Shown here one piece after another: positions 5,069-5,749 of a stretch of 5,749 nucleotides of DNA. How positions within the stretch are numbered: the stretch's first letter is position 1; every line of letters starts with the position of its first letter. Below the pieces are notes generated by a model that saw only the letters and a program-made list of their open reading frames with translations, had not been told where the DNA came from and ran no database searches. The stretch spans positions 1 through 5,749 of the forward strand of contig JBGOYH010000139.1 of NCBI GenBank assembly GCA_041479575.1, in the 5' to 3' direction. Made by a program: the position numbers and the translations under genes. The DNA is from DASPPK01 sp041479575 (lineage in GTDB: Archaea; Thermoproteota; Bathyarchaeia; Bathyarchaeales; Bathycorpusculaceae).

Positions 5069-5749
5069 TCATGTGTCGACCGCTTTTGAGAACGAAGTAA
5101 ACGAATTTATCATGTATTGGATCTGTCGTGCAGCGATTCCTGGCCACAATCCAATCCAAAAAGTATCCATGCATATTTTGTCCGTATTTGCCAGGTTGCT
5201 TATCACTCTATAATTTACGTTGTTTTCTGTGAATGCAGGTTGCCTCGTAACGTTGCCCGCAAACAATAATCTTGTACCAATCCCTTTCTTTTCCAGGAAA
5301 TTGATCAACTCTTTCCTCTGAAATCGCATTCCATCTCTTAAGGTCAAAGGGAAGCCAAACCAACTGACATCCGACTTTGACAACCACTGAGGCAAGATAA
5401 AATACTCGTCTAAACCCTCTTTCTTGAATCCGTTATAAAGCAGATTGAAGTTTTCTCTTCTTTTCTCTATAAACTTTGGAAGCTTTCTCAATTGTGAAAG
5501 ACCTACTGCTGCCTGAAAATCTGTAGCCTTCAAATTATACCCCAAATGAGAGTATATGTACTTGTGATCATAACCAAGAGGCAGAGTGCCCATTTGCCAA
5601 CCGAACCTGTTCTTGCAGGTGTTGTCCTTTCCAGGCGGACACCAGCAATCTCGCCCCCAATCCCTGAAGGAACAAATTATGCGATGTAGTTCAGAGTCAT
5701 TCGAGACAACTGCGCCTCCTTCGCCCATAGTTATGTGATGCGCCGGGTA
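5069..5749 (-). CDS. rfbH: RfbH/E1-type CDP-4-keto-6-deoxyhexose 3-dehydratase, N-terminal part outside the window
   Basis: The frame is open to the right edge; the ATG at 5728 is internal (YPAHHITMGEGG is continuous across it). The visible 226 residues are about the C-terminal half of a family of roughly 430. Members belong to the DegT/DnrJ/EryC1 aminotransferase fold but use PMP and a [2Fe-2S] cluster to remove the C3 hydroxyl of CDP-4-keto-6-deoxyglucose, on the way to 3,6-dideoxyhexoses. The lysine of true aminotransferases is replaced by histidine; here HH is at visible residues 4-5, and the first aligns with H220 of the Yersinia E1 enzyme. C35, C37 and C45 fit the C-X1-C-X7-C half of its cluster motif (C251, C253, C261); the fourth cysteine would lie outside the window. 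DWGRDCWCPPGKDNTC, FGWQMG, YDHKYIYSHLGYNLKATDFQAAVG, TRLLFAGNVTRQP and FWIGLWPG all match RfbH. It ends 16 bases before the glycosyltransferase, so they likely form one operon. Confidence 0.92.
   Translation of the reverse strand, partial: YPAHHITMGEGGAVVSNDSELHRIICSFRDWGRDCWCPPGKDNTCKNRFGWQMGTLPLGYDHKYIYSHLGYNLKATDFQAAVGLSQLRKLPKFIEKRRENFNLLYNGFKKEGLDEYFILPQWLSKSDVSWFGFPLTLRDGMRFQRKELINFLEKKGIGTRLLFAGNVTRQPAFTENNVNYRVISNLANTDKICMDTFWIGLWPGIAARQIQYMINSFTSFSKAVDT

Overview
The window looks archaeal. The main support is a stretch of about 160 residues at the end of the 3586-5052 gene that I recognise as the C-terminal domain of the eRF1/aRF1 release factor family. This family occurs in archaea and eukaryotes; bacteria use the unrelated RF1/RF2. 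The gene content (FemAB-like acyltransferase, NodB-type deacetylase, GNAT, GT2, RfbH-type dehydratase) and moderate-to-low GC fit an uncultivated Thermoproteota lineage, with Bathyarchaeia as my best guess from general familiarity. No rRNA or tRNA is present to fix the taxonomy.

Layout. The left part is on the plus strand. It holds the 3' portion of a FemAB/GNAT-like acyltransferase (open at the left edge, ends 1066), then an intergenic stretch with a 26-codon remnant of an aRF1 3' end on the minus strand (1131-1208). A likely TATA box (1251-1256) and a 10-codon leader follow. Next come a complete NodB-type polysaccharide deacetylase (1307-2029) and a tightly linked GNAT acetyltransferase (about 2025-3107) that has no ordinary start codon at its conserved N-terminus. 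The right part is on the minus strand. Read from the right edge, it holds the C-terminal half of an RfbH/E1-type CDP-6-deoxyhexulose 3-dehydratase (5749-5069), 16 bases later a family 2 glycosyltransferase fused in frame to the aRF1 C-terminal domain (5052-3586), a hairpin plus T-run terminator candidate, and a small frameshifted gene (3452 to about 3150). The two halves converge at about 3107-3150.

Function. The recognisable enzymes fit a surface-glycan or nucleotide-sugar island. The dehydratase would remove the 3-hydroxyl of a CDP-activated hexose, the GT2 would transfer a sugar, and the deacetylase and GNAT would remodel N-acyl groups. The FemAB-like protein would acylate an amino group on an envelope or sugar component.

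The most unusual element is the aRF1 3' end. It occurs twice in the same orientation, with equivalent codons 2455 bases apart and about 82% nucleotide identity over 57 bases. It bounds a segment holding the deacetylase, the GNAT and the broken small gene. One copy is fused in frame to the glycosyltransferase; the other is a bare remnant. This suggests repeated recombination of accessory glycan genes at the 3' end of a release factor gene. No integrase, inverted-repeat-bounded element, CRISPR array or stable RNA gene was seen.
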